Shown here: positions 27,102 through 38,490 of the stretch, in pieces | How positions within the stretch are numbered: position 1 is the first letter of the stretch | Layout: the number at the start of each line of letters is the position of its first letter | DNA from: Cupriavidus agavae | Lineage (GTDB): Bacteria > Pseudomonadota > Gammaproteobacteria > Burkholderiales > Burkholderiaceae | Direction of reading: 5' to 3' | Length of the DNA stretch: 64,000 bases | Assembly: GCF_004217045.1 (NCBI RefSeq) | Contig: NZ_SGXM01000001.1 | Coordinates: 558,001-622,000 of the forward strand | Made by a program: the position numbers and the translations under genes | Notes under the pieces: model-generated | The model's input: the letters and a program-made list of their open reading frames with translations, nothing else | Told to the model about the DNA's origin: nothing | Databases searched by the model: none

Positions 27102-27133
27102 GGCCCGTTCAGCCGAACGGGCCTTTCTTTTTC
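27102..27133 (+). terminator. Strong intrinsic terminator in the leader of uup
   Basis: GGCCCGTTC and GAACGGGCC form a 9-bp stem with a 4-base loop (AGCC), followed by TTTCTTTTTCT. It terminates plus-strand transcription, but no coding gene lies upstream on this strand. It is 134 bases before uup, as expected for a small RNA 3' end or an attenuator. Confidence 0.85.
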
Positions 27134-27266
27134 TGGCCGGGCGCCGCGCACGGCGTCCCGCCGCCCCCAGTCGTTTACAATCGCGGCCTGCCTTCCGCGC
27201 GCATGCGCCCCGTGGCGTCGCCCCTGCGCGCCACACCCGGCCCGCGCCTACCGTCTCCTTCGCACC

Positions 27267-29201
27267 ATGGCCCTGTTCTCCATTACCGATGCCCAACTGG
27301 CCTTTGGCCACGTGGCATTGCTCGACCACACCGATTTCTCGCTCGAAGCCGGCGAACGCGTCGGCCTGATCGGCCGCAACGGCACCGGCAAGTCGTCGCT
27401 GCTGCGCATCGTGTCCGGCGCCTCGGCGCCCGACGATGGCCTGATTGCCCGCCAGAGCGGCGTGACCTCGGCCTATGTGGCGCAAGAGCCACAGTTCGAG
27501 CCGGGGATTACCGTGTTCGACGCGGTCAGCCAGGGCATGGGCGAGGCGCATGACCTGCTGCTGCGGTACGACGCCGCGCTGGCCAGGCTCGATACCGACC
27601 ACGACGAGGCCACGCTGGCCGAGTTGCACAAGGTCCAGGCCGAACTCGACGCCGCCAACGCCTGGCAACTGCGTACCCGCGTGGAAACCACGCTGGCCCG
27701 GCTCGGGCTCGATCCGCACGTGCGCGTGGATGCGCTGTCGGGCGGACTGCAGAAGCGCGTGGCACTGGCGCAGGGCCTGGTGGCCGAGCCGGACATCCTG
27801 CTGCTCGACGAACCGACCAACCACCTCGACGTGGAGGCGATCCGCTGGCTCGAAGACCTGCTGCTGGGCTTCCGGGGCAGCGTGCTGCTGATCACCCACG
27901 ACCGCGCCTTCCTGGATCGTGTGGCAACGCGCATCGTCGAACTCGATCGCGGCAAGCTGTTGTCGTTCCCCGGCAACTTCGCGGCCTACCAGGTGCGCAA
28001 GGCCGAGCTGCTGGCCAACGAGGCCGTGGAGCAGGCCAAGTTCGACAAGCTGCTGGCGCAGGAGGAAGTCTGGATCCGCAAGGGCGTGGAAGCGCGCCGC
28101 ACGCGCAGCGTGGCACGTATCCAGCGGCTGGTGACCATGCGCAGCGAGCGCGCCGAGCGCCGCGAGGTGCAGGGCAATGTGAAGCTGGAAGTGTCACAGG
28201 CCGACCGCTCCGGCAAGATCGTGGCCGAACTGACCGATGTGTCGAAATCCTACGGCGACAAGCCCGTGGTGCGCGATTTCACCGCCACCATCATGCGCGG
28301 CGACAAGGTGGGCCTGATCGGTCCCAACGGCGTGGGCAAGACCACGCTGCTGCGGCTGATCCTGGGCGAACTGGCGCCCGACAGCGGCACCGTGCGCAAC
28401 GGCAGCAACCTGCAGGTGGCGTATTTCGACCAGATGCGGACATCGCTGGATCCTGAAAAATCGCTGGCCGACACGATCAGCCCCGGCAGCGACTGGGTGG
28501 AAGTCAACGGCCAGCGCAAGCATGTGATGAGCTACCTCGGCGATTTCCTGTTCGCACCCGAGCGGGCGCGGTCGCCGGTGAAGTCGCTGTCCGGCGGCGA
28601 GCGCAACCGGCTGCTGCTGGCCCGGCTGTTCGCCCGGCCGGCCAACGTGCTGGTGCTGGACGAACCGACCAACGACCTCGATATCGACACGCTGGAGCTG
28701 CTGGAGGAACTGCTGCAGGAGTACGGCGGCACGGTCTTCCTGGTCTCGCACGACCGGGCCTTCCTCGACAACGTGGTGACGTCGACGATTGCCGCCGAAG
28801 GCGACGGCCAGTGGCGCGAATCGGTGGGCGGCTATTCCGACTGGCTGGAGCAGACGGCCCGCGCCAAGGCACTACAGGCCAAACAGGCCAAGCAGGCAAA
28901 ACAGGCGCAAGCCGAGCAGAAACCTGTGGAGGTGACGCCCGTCAACCGTGGCGCCAACCGCACCGTCAAACTGTCGTACAAGGAGCAGCGCGAACTGGAC
29001 GGCCTGCCCGAGCGCCTTGCCGCCCTCGAAGCCGAACAGAAAACCATCTCGGGGCAACTGGCGGACGGCACGCTCTACGCCACCGACCCCGCCCGCGCCG
29101 CCGAACTGGGCAGCCGCCACGACGAGATCGAGATGGAACTGCTGGAAGCGCTGGAACGGTGGGAAGTGCTGGAGAAGAAGACGAAGGGCGAGGGCGGCTG
29201 A
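27267..29201 (+). CDS. uup: ABC-F ATPase (Uup type)
   Basis: 644 residues, soluble, two ATPase domains and no membrane part. Domain 1 has GRNGTGKSSLLR, signature LSGGLQKR and LLLDEPTNHLD. Domain 2 has GPNGVGKTTLLR, LSGGERNRLLLARL and VLDEPTNDLD. The interdomain linker (EVWIRKGVEARRTRS) and the charged C-terminal coiled coil with KQAKQAKQAQ are characteristic of Uup. ABC-F proteins act on the ribosome; Uup also influences transposon excision and DNA branch processing in E. coli. The frame is open upstream to 26832, but the MALFSITDAQLAFG start fits the family. A terminator stands between any upstream promoter and the gene. Confidence 0.92.
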   Translation: MALFSITDAQLAFGHVALLDHTDFSLEAGERVGLIGRNGTGKSSLLRIVSGASAPDDGLIARQSGVTSAYVAQEPQFEPGITVFDAVSQGMGEAHDLLLRYDAALARLDTDHDEATLAELHKVQAELDAANAWQLRTRVETTLARLGLDPHVRVDALSGGLQKRVALAQGLVAEPDILLLDEPTNHLDVEAIRWLEDLLLGFRGSVLLITHDRAFLDRVATRIVELDRGKLLSFPGNFAAYQVRKAELLANEAVEQAKFDKLLAQEEVWIRKGVEARRTRSVARIQRLVTMRSERAERREVQGNVKLEVSQADRSGKIVAELTDVSKSYGDKPVVRDFTATIMRGDKVGLIGPNGVGKTTLLRLILGELAPDSGTVRNGSNLQVAYFDQMRTSLDPEKSLADTISPGSDWVEVNGQRKHVMSYLGDFLFAPERARSPVKSLSGGERNRLLLARLFARPANVLVLDEPTNDLDIDTLELLEELLQEYGGTVFLVSHDRAFLDNVVTSTIAAEGDGQWRESVGGYSDWLEQTARAKALQAKQAKQAKQAQAEQKPVEVTPVNRGANRTVKLSYKEQRELDGLPERLAALEAEQKTISGQLADGTLYATDPARAAELGSRHDEIEMELLEALERWEVLEKKTKGEGG

Positions 29202-29221
29202 AACCTGTCAGGCGGAACGGC

Positions 29222-29347
29222 TCACCCGCACCAGGCCAACACCATATTCGTCAGATCCACCATGAATCCCGGCTGCAGGTAGGCGAGGAAGCCGGCCGCC
29301 AGCACCCCGGCCAGCGCCACATAGCCCAGACCCCGCGCCCAGCCCAC
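29222..29347 (-). CDS. Small hydrophobic protein
   Basis: 41 residues from a GTG that lies one base after the stop codon of the MFS gene. The helix WARGLGYVALAGVLAAGFLA is followed by a C-terminal YLQPGFMVDLTNMVLAWCG. It looks like a one-helix inner-membrane protein. Placement directly downstream of the transporter and codon bias like the neighbours support it as real; short length makes it uncertain. It could be an accessory peptide of the MFS transporter. Confidence 0.45.
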   Translation of the reverse strand: MGWARGLGYVALAGVLAAGFLAYLQPGFMVDLTNMVLAWCG

Positions 29348-29348
29348 G

Positions 29349-30557
29349 TCAGGCCCCCACCGGCTGTGGCCGCACCAGCGCCTGCTCGCGGATCGGCAGG
29401 TTGACCAGCGCCGCCACCACGCCCAGCGCGATGGCGATCAGCCACACGGTGTTGTACGTGCCGGTGCGGTCATAGAGGAAGCCACCCAGCCACGCGCCCA
29501 GGAAGCTGCCGATCTGGTGCGAGAAGAACACCACGCCGGACAGCATCGACAGGTATTTCACCCCGAACACCTGCGCGATGATGCCGTTGGTCAGCGGCAC
29601 CGTGGACAGCCACAGCAGGCCCATCAGCGCGGCGAAGACCCACGTGCTCCACGCCGTCAGCGGCAGCAGCAGGTAGCCGGCGATGACCACCGAGCGGGCC
29701 AGGTAGATCGTGGAGAGCAGGTAGCGCTTGGGCATGCGCTGCCCCAGCGCGCCGGCCGTATAGGTGCCGAACACGTTGAACAGGCCGATCAGCGCCAGCG
29801 CCACGGTGGCGATCTTGATGTCCACCAGCCCCCGGTCCTTCAGGTATGGCGCCAGATGCACGCCGATGAACACCACCTGGAAGCCGCAGACAAAGTAGCC
29901 CAGCGTCAGCAACTGGAAGTTGCGGTTGCCGAACGCCTCGCGGGCCGCTTCGCCGATGCTTTGCTGGGGGCCGGTGCTGGCCACCATCTTCGGCTCGCGC
30001 AGCGTCAGCGCCAGCGGCAGCATGAAGCAGGCCAGGAAGGCCAGGATCAGCAGCGCGTTCTGCCAGCCGGCCGTGGAAATCAGCGACTGCTCCACCGGAA
30101 TCATCAGGAACTGGCCGAACGAGCCCGCCGCGGCGGCAATCCCCATGGCCCAGACGCGCTTCTCGGCGCTGGCCACGCGGCCGATCACCCCGTAGACCAC
30201 GCTGTAGGTGGTGCCAGACTGGGCGATGCCGATCAGCACGCCCGCGCCCGTGGCAAAGCCCGTGCCGCTGGTGGCCAGCGCCATGATGACCAGCCCGGCC
30301 ACGTACAGGGCGATGCCGATCAGCATGATGCGCATGGCGCCGAACTTGTCGGCCAGCGCGCCGGCAATCGGCTGGCTGGCGCCCCACATCAGGTTCTGCA
30401 GCGCCAGCGCAAAGGCGAAGGTCTCGCGGTTCCAGCCGTGCGCCTGGGTGATCGGCATGTTGAACAGGCCGAAGCCATGCCGGATGCCCATGGACAGCGT
30501 GACGAGAAGGCCGCCGCACACGAGTACGGTGGTCAGGGAAAGTTTGCGGTCGGTCAT
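29349..30557 (-). CDS. MFS transporter
   Basis: 402 residues with twelve predicted membrane helices. The opening LVTLSMGIRHGFGLFNMPIT and the loop DKFGAMRIMLIG correspond to the MFS signature between helices 2 and 3. The pattern resembles the oxalate/formate-antiporter-like subgroup and other monocarboxylate carriers, but the substrate cannot be read from sequence. It is divergent from parE with 213 bases between them. A 41-residue hydrophobic protein follows immediately downstream. Confidence 0.9.
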   Translation of the reverse strand: MTDRKLSLTTVLVCGGLLVTLSMGIRHGFGLFNMPITQAHGWNRETFAFALALQNLMWGASQPIAGALADKFGAMRIMLIGIALYVAGLVIMALATSGTGFATGAGVLIGIAQSGTTYSVVYGVIGRVASAEKRVWAMGIAAAAGSFGQFLMIPVEQSLISTAGWQNALLILAFLACFMLPLALTLREPKMVASTGPQQSIGEAAREAFGNRNFQLLTLGYFVCGFQVVFIGVHLAPYLKDRGLVDIKIATVALALIGLFNVFGTYTAGALGQRMPKRYLLSTIYLARSVVIAGYLLLPLTAWSTWVFAALMGLLWLSTVPLTNGIIAQVFGVKYLSMLSGVVFFSHQIGSFLGAWLGGFLYDRTGTYNTVWLIAIALGVVAALVNLPIREQALVRPQPVGA

Positions 30558-30699
30558 GTCGAGGGCTCGTTATTGTCTCTGTCTTGTCTTTTTCCGGCGC
30601 TGCCGCCTGGGCGGAGCGGGGGATGCTCCGGCGGCTGGCGACAGAGTTTACTCCCGGCACCGGTTTCCTGCCCGGGCCAGTTTCGGCCCCCCGATCCAT

Positions 30700-30705
30700 T
30701 ACAAT
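30700..30705 (+). promoter_or_regulatory. Possible -10 element for parE
   Basis: TACAAT, 66 bases before the parE ATG, in the divergent region shared with the MFS gene. The -35 region is not convincing. Confidence 0.25.
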
Positions 30706-30770
30706 GCAGCGCAACCGGCCGACCCCAGGGTCGCCAGACCTTCTATCCGCCTACTATCCGTAACAACTCC

Positions 30771-32765
30771 ATGGCGAGCAAATCCAGTCAGTACAGCGAA
30801 TCTTCCATCCGGGTCCTCAAGGGCCTGGAACCGGTCAAGCAGCGTCCCGGCATGTACACCCGTACCGACAACCCCCTGCACATCGTGCAGGAGGTGATCG
30901 ACAACGCCTCGGACGAAGCGCTGGGCGGGCACGGCACCGAGATCCTCGTCACGCTGCACCGCGACGGCAGCATCAGCGTGGAAGACGACGGCCGGGGCAT
31001 CCCGGTGGGTATCCACCCCGAGGAAGGGGTGCCCGTGGTGGAAATCGTCTTCACGCGGCTGCACGCCGGCGGCAAGTTCGACAAGGGCAAGGGCGGCGCC
31101 TACGCGTTCTCGGGCGGCCTGCACGGCGTGGGCGTGTCCGTGACCAACGCGCTGGCTACCCGGCTCGACGTCACCGTCTGGCGCGATGGCGCGCAGTCCA
31201 CGCTCACTTTCGAGCATGGCGGCGAAGTCACCAAGCCGCTGGCCACGCGCAAGCTCGAACGCGGCGAGAAGAAGAACGGCACGCGCGTCCAGGCGTGGCC
31301 CGACCCCAAATACTTCGATTCGGCCACGATCCCCATGGCCGAACTGCAGCGCCTGCTGCGCTCCAAGGCGGTGCTGCTGCCGGGCGTCAAGGTCACGCTG
31401 GTGGTCGAGAAGACCGGCGAGCAACTGGTCTGGCAGTACGAGCAGGGCCTGAAGGGCTATCTGGTCGAAGCGCTGGCGCAGGGCAGCGGCGCCGAACTGG
31501 TGATTCCGATGTTCGAGGGCGAGCACTTCGCCGACCCGGACAAGGTGGCCGGCGAGGAAGGGTTTGCCGAGGGCGAGGGCGCCTCGTGGGTGGTGGCCTG
31601 GACCGAGGATGGCGCCCCGGTGCGCGAATCCTACGTGAACCTGATTCCCACGCCGGCCGGCGGCACGCATGAATCCGGCCTGCGCGAAGGCCTGTTCCTG
31701 GCCGTGAAGAGCTTCATCGAGATGCACTCGCTGCAGCCCAAGGGCGTGAAGCTGATGAGCGAAGACGTGTTCGCGCGTGCCTCGTTCGTGTTGTCCGCCA
31801 AGGTGCTGGACCCGCAGTTCCAGGGCCAGATCAAGGAGCGCCTGAACAGCCGCGACGCCGTGCGCCTGGTCTCCACGTTCAGCCGTCCGGCCCTGGAACT
31901 CTGGCTGAACCACCACGTCGACTTCGGCAAGAAGCTGGCCGAACTGGTGATTCGCCAGGCGCAGGCCCGCACCCGCGCCGCGCAGAAGGTGGAAAAGAAG
32001 AAGGGCTCCGGCGTGGCCGTGCTGCCCGGCAAGCTGACCGACTGCGAATCGACCGATGTGACGCGCAACGAGATTTTCCTCGTGGAGGGCGACTCGGCGG
32101 GCGGTTCGGCCAAGATGGGCCGCGACAAGGAGTTCCAGGCCATCCTGCCACTGCGCGGCAAGGTGCTGAATACGTGGGAAACCGAGCGCGACCGCCTGTT
32201 CGCCAACAATGAGGTGCACGACATCGCCGTGGCAATGGGCGTGGACCCGCACGGCCCCGACGACGAGCCGGACCTGTCGAACCTGCGCTACGGCAAGATC
32301 TGCATCCTTTCCGATGCCGACGTGGACGGCGCCCACATCCAGGTCCTGCTCTTGACGTTGTTCTTCCGTCACTTCCCGAAACTGATCGATCTCGGACATG
32401 TCTATGTCGCACGGCCACCGCTGTTCCGGGTGGACGCTCCGGCACGTGGCAAGAAGCCGGCGCAAAAACTCTACGCGCTGGACGAAGGCGAACTCGAAGC
32501 CATCCAGGACAAGCTGCTCAAGGATGGCGTCAAGGAAGGTGCCTGGCAGATCTCCCGCTTCAAGGGCCTGGGCGAAATGAACGCCGAACAGCTCTGGGAG
32601 ACGACGATGAATCCCGACACCCGCCGCCTGCTGCCGGTCTCGCTCGGCGAGTACGACCTGCCGCAGACCGTCAGCATGATGAACATGCTGATGGGCAAGG
32701 GCGAGGCGTCGCAGCGCCGTAGCTGGCTCGAAGAGAAGGGCAACGAGGTCGAGGCCGATATCTGA
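30771..32765 (+). CDS. parE: DNA topoisomerase IV subunit B
   Basis: 664 residues. The GHKL ATPase part has EVIDNASDEALGG, DDGRGIPV and the GGKFDKGKGGAYAFSGGLHG lid. The TOPRIM domain has LVEGDSAGGSA, the ILPLRGKVLN stretch and DADVDGAHI. The ATP-binding GGL-HGVG motif and the absence of the long GyrB insertion identify ParE rather than GyrB, as does parC nearby. With ParC it decatenates daughter chromosomes. The frame is open far upstream, but MASKSSQYSESSIRVL is the family start. 43 bases separate it from a lytic transglycosylase gene and parC follows, so the three may form an operon. Confidence 0.96.
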   Translation: MASKSSQYSESSIRVLKGLEPVKQRPGMYTRTDNPLHIVQEVIDNASDEALGGHGTEILVTLHRDGSISVEDDGRGIPVGIHPEEGVPVVEIVFTRLHAGGKFDKGKGGAYAFSGGLHGVGVSVTNALATRLDVTVWRDGAQSTLTFEHGGEVTKPLATRKLERGEKKNGTRVQAWPDPKYFDSATIPMAELQRLLRSKAVLLPGVKVTLVVEKTGEQLVWQYEQGLKGYLVEALAQGSGAELVIPMFEGEHFADPDKVAGEEGFAEGEGASWVVAWTEDGAPVRESYVNLIPTPAGGTHESGLREGLFLAVKSFIEMHSLQPKGVKLMSEDVFARASFVLSAKVLDPQFQGQIKERLNSRDAVRLVSTFSRPALELWLNHHVDFGKKLAELVIRQAQARTRAAQKVEKKKGSGVAVLPGKLTDCESTDVTRNEIFLVEGDSAGGSAKMGRDKEFQAILPLRGKVLNTWETERDRLFANNEVHDIAVAMGVDPHGPDDEPDLSNLRYGKICILSDADVDGAHIQVLLLTLFFRHFPKLIDLGHVYVARPPLFRVDAPARGKKPAQKLYALDEGELEAIQDKLLKDGVKEGAWQISRFKGLGEMNAEQLWETTMNPDTRRLLPVSLGEYDLPQTVSMMNMLMGKGEASQRRSWLEEKGNEVEADI

Positions 32766-32808
32766 CCGGCTTCGGCTCGGTCGATACCGGAAATCTGGAG
32801 AAACGACG

Positions 32809-33615
32809 ATGCAGACAAGCACACGGCAACCGCGATGGAAGGGGCAGGCCCGCCGCCTGGCTTCTGCGTTCGCCGTGCTCGCCTCGTTCTGCATCGCCGT
32901 GCCAGCCCACGCCGAACTCTGGGGCTACATCGACAAGGATGGCGTGGCGCACTTCGCCGATGCCAGGCTCGACAGCCGCTACAAGCTGTTCATGAAAGAC
33001 GGCGGCCAGTTCGATTCGGCCAACCTGGGCCATCGCGGCGCGGTGTCGCTGGAAGGCAAGTCGAGCCCCGAGCGCGAGCGGTTGTTCCGCGTGATGCTGA
33101 ACCACCCGAACCTGCGGCGCGTCGATCCGATCATCGAGCGCGTGGCCGCCGCGCACGACGTGGACCCGGCGCTGGTCCGGGCGGTGATGGCCGTGGAGAG
33201 CGGCTTCAATGCCGGCGCGGTGTCGCCCAAGGGCGCCATCGGGCTGATGCAGGTCATTCCCGATACCGGCGCGCGCTTCGGCGTGGCGGCGGACCGCGAG
33301 CGCTCGATCGAGCAGAAACTGGCAGATCCGAAGCTCAATATCTCGGCCGGGGTGCGTTACCTGCGCTTCCTGACCCAGTTGTTCCCCGGCAACCTCGAAC
33401 TGGCGTTGGCGGCCTACAACGCCGGCGAAGGCGCGGTGCAGCGCTACAACAACCAGATCCCGCCGTACCCCGAAACCCGCCAGTACGTCAGTACCGTGCT
33501 CGAGTTCTACCGGCTGTACCAGCCCGCAGCATCCGATGGCCCGCGCGTGCTGCGTACAGGGGTGGCCGCCGAACGCGTCAAGATGGTGATCGGCGGGCGC
33601 CGTCCGATGCCCTGA
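32809..33615 (+). CDS. Periplasmic lytic transglycosylase (SLT domain)
   Basis: 268 residues. A Sec signal peptide ends near VPAHA. A short DUF4124-like segment follows (ELWGYIDKDGVAHFAD). The Slt70-type catalytic domain spans about 115-225, with AVESGFNAGAVSPKGAIGLM, where Glu of VESGFN is the catalytic acid, then QVIPDTGARFG and LALAAYNAGEGAV. Such enzymes cut peptidoglycan between MurNAc and GlcNAc with 1,6-anhydro formation. It sits between parE and parC, 134 bases before parC, an arrangement I believe is shared by related genera. Confidence 0.93.
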   Translation: MQTSTRQPRWKGQARRLASAFAVLASFCIAVPAHAELWGYIDKDGVAHFADARLDSRYKLFMKDGGQFDSANLGHRGAVSLEGKSSPERERLFRVMLNHPNLRRVDPIIERVAAAHDVDPALVRAVMAVESGFNAGAVSPKGAIGLMQVIPDTGARFGVAADRERSIEQKLADPKLNISAGVRYLRFLTQLFPGNLELALAAYNAGEGAVQRYNNQIPPYPETRQYVSTVLEFYRLYQPAASDGPRVLRTGVAAERVKMVIGGRRPMP

Positions 33616-33749
33616 CGTGGTTCGCCACGCTTTTCGCAGCATTTGCGGCGGCATCGCCATCCACTTCCATTAGAATCCCACGCTGATTGCAACAGCCGGC
33701 GGACGGCACCCCGAGCGTTCGGGGGCCGGGCGCCGCACCCTTGCCCACC

Positions 33750-36074
<2,325 letters not shown>

Positions 36075-36106
36075 CGGCCCGTGCTATCTGCGCGGAGCTT
36101 GCCAGG

Positions 36107-36132
36107 ATGCCCCTCTTGAAGGGGCATTTTTT
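36107..36132 (+). terminator. Intrinsic terminator of parC
   Basis: ATGCCCCT-CTTGA-AGGGGCAT, an 8-bp perfect stem followed by six T, 33 bases after the parC stop codon. Confidence 0.92.
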
Positions 36133-36148
36133 ATGGCTGCGCAGTTGG

Positions 36149-36826
36149 CTAGAGGTAGACCACCTTGAACGTCACCGAGGCGTCGAACTCGTGCTGGCTG
36201 ACGTGGTCGGGCAGTTTCGACCGGGGCGCCAGGGCCAGATCGACGCCGATGGTCTCCGTCATGTTGGTGAACGCGGCGGGCGAGGACTTGCCGGCCTTTC
36301 CCCAGCCGAAGTAGTCGTCGTTGCCAGGCCACGTGACGATCTGGCCGCCACTCGGCCACGTCTTCCAGGCCTTGCCGTCATTCGTGGTCTGGAGCGTCGA
36401 GGAAGTCGCGCCGTCGCCGGTGCCTTTGAGTGGCGTCATCGCTACCGCGCCCACGGCCGCGCCTTTTTCCGTCGTCACGCCAGAGGTTCGTTGCACGTTT
36501 CCTCCCAGCGCGTTCTGAGCGTCTGTTTGCGTCTGGTTGTGCCGATTGTCTTTGGCGTAGATCGCAATGCGAATCGGTGCATTGCAGGACACACTCATGT
36601 CGAATTCGTGCCTGGGTAGCTTGTTAGCCTGCGAATCGTCCAAGGACTGAGACTTGATGATGCCGAAGTCGACCACCCCGTCATTGGCCAGCGTGACATT
36701 GCACGCGGGGGGACGGATCACGCCGCTGACGGTCAGGTCGGCGGTTTCGGCGGCGGGGGTGCTCAGTGTGACAAGCGAAAGCAGCCCGAGCAGTGCGGAC
36801 ATCAGTTGGGGGCGATAAGTCTTCAT
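36149..36826 (-). CDS. DUF1120 family secreted protein, copy 1
   Basis: 225 residues with a signal peptide (MKTYRPQLMSALLGLLSLVT, cut near TPAAE). The mature protein starts ETADLTVSGVIRPPACNVTL, which is like fimbrial subunits. It has two cysteines, in PACNVTL and VSCNAPI. It ends in an alternating hydrophobic strand (FDASVTFKVVYL). The family includes YhcF of the E. coli yhc fimbrial cluster. It is one of three tandem paralogues on this strand, sharing GWG.G..., F.NM and ALAPRSKLP motifs. No chaperone or usher gene is nearby. A minor pilus subunit or surface protein is the likely role. Confidence 0.8.
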   Translation of the reverse strand: MKTYRPQLMSALLGLLSLVTLSTPAAETADLTVSGVIRPPACNVTLANDGVVDFGIIKSQSLDDSQANKLPRHEFDMSVSCNAPIRIAIYAKDNRHNQTQTDAQNALGGNVQRTSGVTTEKGAAVGAVAMTPLKGTGDGATSSTLQTTNDGKAWKTWPSGGQIVTWPGNDDYFGWGKAGKSSPAAFTNMTETIGVDLALAPRSKLPDHVSQHEFDASVTFKVVYL

Positions 36827-36994
36827 GGTGACTGTTTTCCGGGAAATTGCATTGATATTGTTGTCATTCCCCCGGGGTAACTTAATAGCAGAATCTTCAA
36901 AATCCTCAAGACTCCAGGAACCGGGATCGCCCGGGTCGGCTGTCGGTCACCGGCAGCACCGGCGCGTGCACACGCCACGCCAAAACGGGAAAGG

Positions 36995-37018
36995 GGAGGG
37001 CTTGCCGCCTTCCCCTCC
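36995..37018 (-). terminator. Possible hairpin terminator after DUF1120 copy 2
   Basis: On the minus strand GGAGGG and CCCTCC pair over a 12-base loop, followed by CCTTTCCCGTTTT, 34 bases after the stop codon. The T-run is interrupted, so termination is uncertain. Confidence 0.3.
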
Positions 37019-37051
37019 AAACAACATGCGATGTGCGCGACCGCGCAGGCG

Positions 37052-37729
37052 TCAAATGTAGACGATGGCGAACGTCATCGAACCGTTGAACGGTACATCG
37101 TCGACAAGCTTCGGCAGGCTCTTCCTGGGAGCCAGCGCCAGCCGTACGGTGTAGCGCTGGACCATGGTGGTAAAGGCGCTTGGTTTGGTCGCGCCAGTGA
37201 CACCCCAGCCCGTGTAGTCATCGCTGGTTGGCCAGGTGATGATGGGCGTGGTGTTGTACACCTTGAACCAGGTCTTGCCGGCGTTGGTCGTTTCGACGTT
37301 GGCCGCGGCGTGTCCGTCAGCCATGACACCGGCGGGGAATACCTGAAGCGCGCCGACCGCGGTACCGGCGTCGTTGACGACGCCGGACGACCGTTGGGTC
37401 GTGCCCTTGAGGAAATCCATCGCTTCGCTCTGCTGCTTCCTGAAGCGATTGTCCTTGGTATGGATCAGGATCCGCATCGGCTTGTAGCAAGACACCGTGA
37501 GATCGAAATTCCGATCCGGCAGTTGCGTGGCGGTGTTCTGCTTAAGCGAGGTTGCGCTGACGGTGCCGTAGTCGATGACTCCGCTGTTGCTCAACACGAT
37601 GTCGCACGCTGTCGGTTTGATCTTGCCCTTGACCGAGACATCCGACGATTCCACGGCCAGCGCGCCCAGCGGCGACAGGAGAAGCAGAGCCTTTAGCGCA
37701 CCCAGTTGTAGAAATTTCTTGATATGCAT
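37052..37729 (-). CDS. DUF1120 family secreted protein, copy 2
   Basis: 225 residues. The signal peptide MHIKKFLQLGALKALLLLSP is cut near ALAVE. The mature part SSDVSVKGKIKPTACDIVLS, the two cysteines (TACDIVL, VSCYKPM), TSDDYTGWGVTGATKPSAF and LALAPRKSLP align with the copies on both sides. It lacks enzyme motifs. It lies 27 bases downstream of copy 3, so those two are very probably co-transcribed, while 225 bases separate it from copy 1. Confidence 0.8.
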   Translation of the reverse strand: MHIKKFLQLGALKALLLLSPLGALAVESSDVSVKGKIKPTACDIVLSNSGVIDYGTVSATSLKQNTATQLPDRNFDLTVSCYKPMRILIHTKDNRFRKQQSEAMDFLKGTTQRSSGVVNDAGTAVGALQVFPAGVMADGHAAANVETTNAGKTWFKVYNTTPIITWPTSDDYTGWGVTGATKPSAFTTMVQRYTVRLALAPRKSLPKLVDDVPFNGSMTFAIVYI

Positions 37730-37756
37730 GGGATGTGTCCAGCGAGACCGCTGGCC

Positions 37757-38422
37757 TCAGATGTAGATGAGGCGGAACGTTACGGAGCCGACGAACGGCA
37801 GTTCCGAGGTGAACGCCGGCAGCTTCGACCGGGGAGCCAGGGCCATGCGGATCTTGTAACTCTGGGTCATGGTGGAGAAGGCGGTCGGTTTGGTGGCTCC
37901 GACCGCGCCCCAGCCCATGTAGTCGTCGCTGGTAGGCCATGTGACGATAGCGACCGTGGGTTCCAGCTCCTTCCAGGTTTTTCCTTCATCCCGCGTGTCG
38001 AGCGTGAGGGCGGTTTCTCCATCCCCGGTGGCGCCAAGCGGATACAACACCATGCCGCCCACGGCGGTACCGTTATCGCTGACAACGCCTGACACGCCGG
38101 CATCGGCCACGCCGAGAAACGCCTTGACGTCGGTCTGCGCCTTCTTGCTGTAGTTGTCACTGGCGTGGATCACCAGCCGCGTGGCGTCGTCGCAGGCTAC
38201 GGCGAGGTCGAAGATTTTCTCCGCCAGTTCCGTGACGGAAGACGCGTTCAGCGACTTGACGGGAACGGTCCCGAAATCAACGAGCCCGTTGTTGCTCAGC
38301 GAGATATTGCAGGCCGCGGGCCGGATCTTGCCCCCGATGGTCAGGTCGGACGTTTCTGCCGCGCTTGCGCACAGCGGCGCGAGTGCGAGCAGCACCGTCG
38401 CACAGATCAGGTTTTTCTTCAT
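37757..38422 (-). CDS. DUF1120 family secreted protein, copy 3
   Basis: 221 residues. The start at 38422 is set by AGAGG ten bases upstream and by a normal signal peptide (MKKNLICATVLLALAPLCAS, cut near ASAAE). The frame continues upstream but only as the shadow of the GST gene. The mature sequence TSDLTIGGKIRPAACNISLS, the Cys pair (AACNISL, VACDDAT), TSDDYMGWGAVGATKPTAF and LALAPRSKLP match the other two copies. It is the first gene of the set. Its upstream region is AT-rich with imperfect repeats (38491-38540). Confidence 0.82.
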   Translation of the reverse strand: MKKNLICATVLLALAPLCASAAETSDLTIGGKIRPAACNISLSNNGLVDFGTVPVKSLNASSVTELAEKIFDLAVACDDATRLVIHASDNYSKKAQTDVKAFLGVADAGVSGVVSDNGTAVGGMVLYPLGATGDGETALTLDTRDEGKTWKELEPTVAIVTWPTSDDYMGWGAVGATKPTAFSTMTQSYKIRMALAPRSKLPAFTSELPFVGSVTFRLIYI

Positions 38423-38490
38423 GATGGGAAGCCTCTTCAAGGTGAATGACGCTTCCATTCTGGCCATCGGCCGGTCCCGAAGGAATGGCC

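Noticed and set aside
26832..27266. N-terminal extension of Uup, or a separate gene before it
   Set aside because: The frame passes through an intrinsic terminator and shows no recognisable domain. I compared the region with 6S RNA, RNase P RNA, tmRNA and 4.5S RNA hallmarks from memory and found none.
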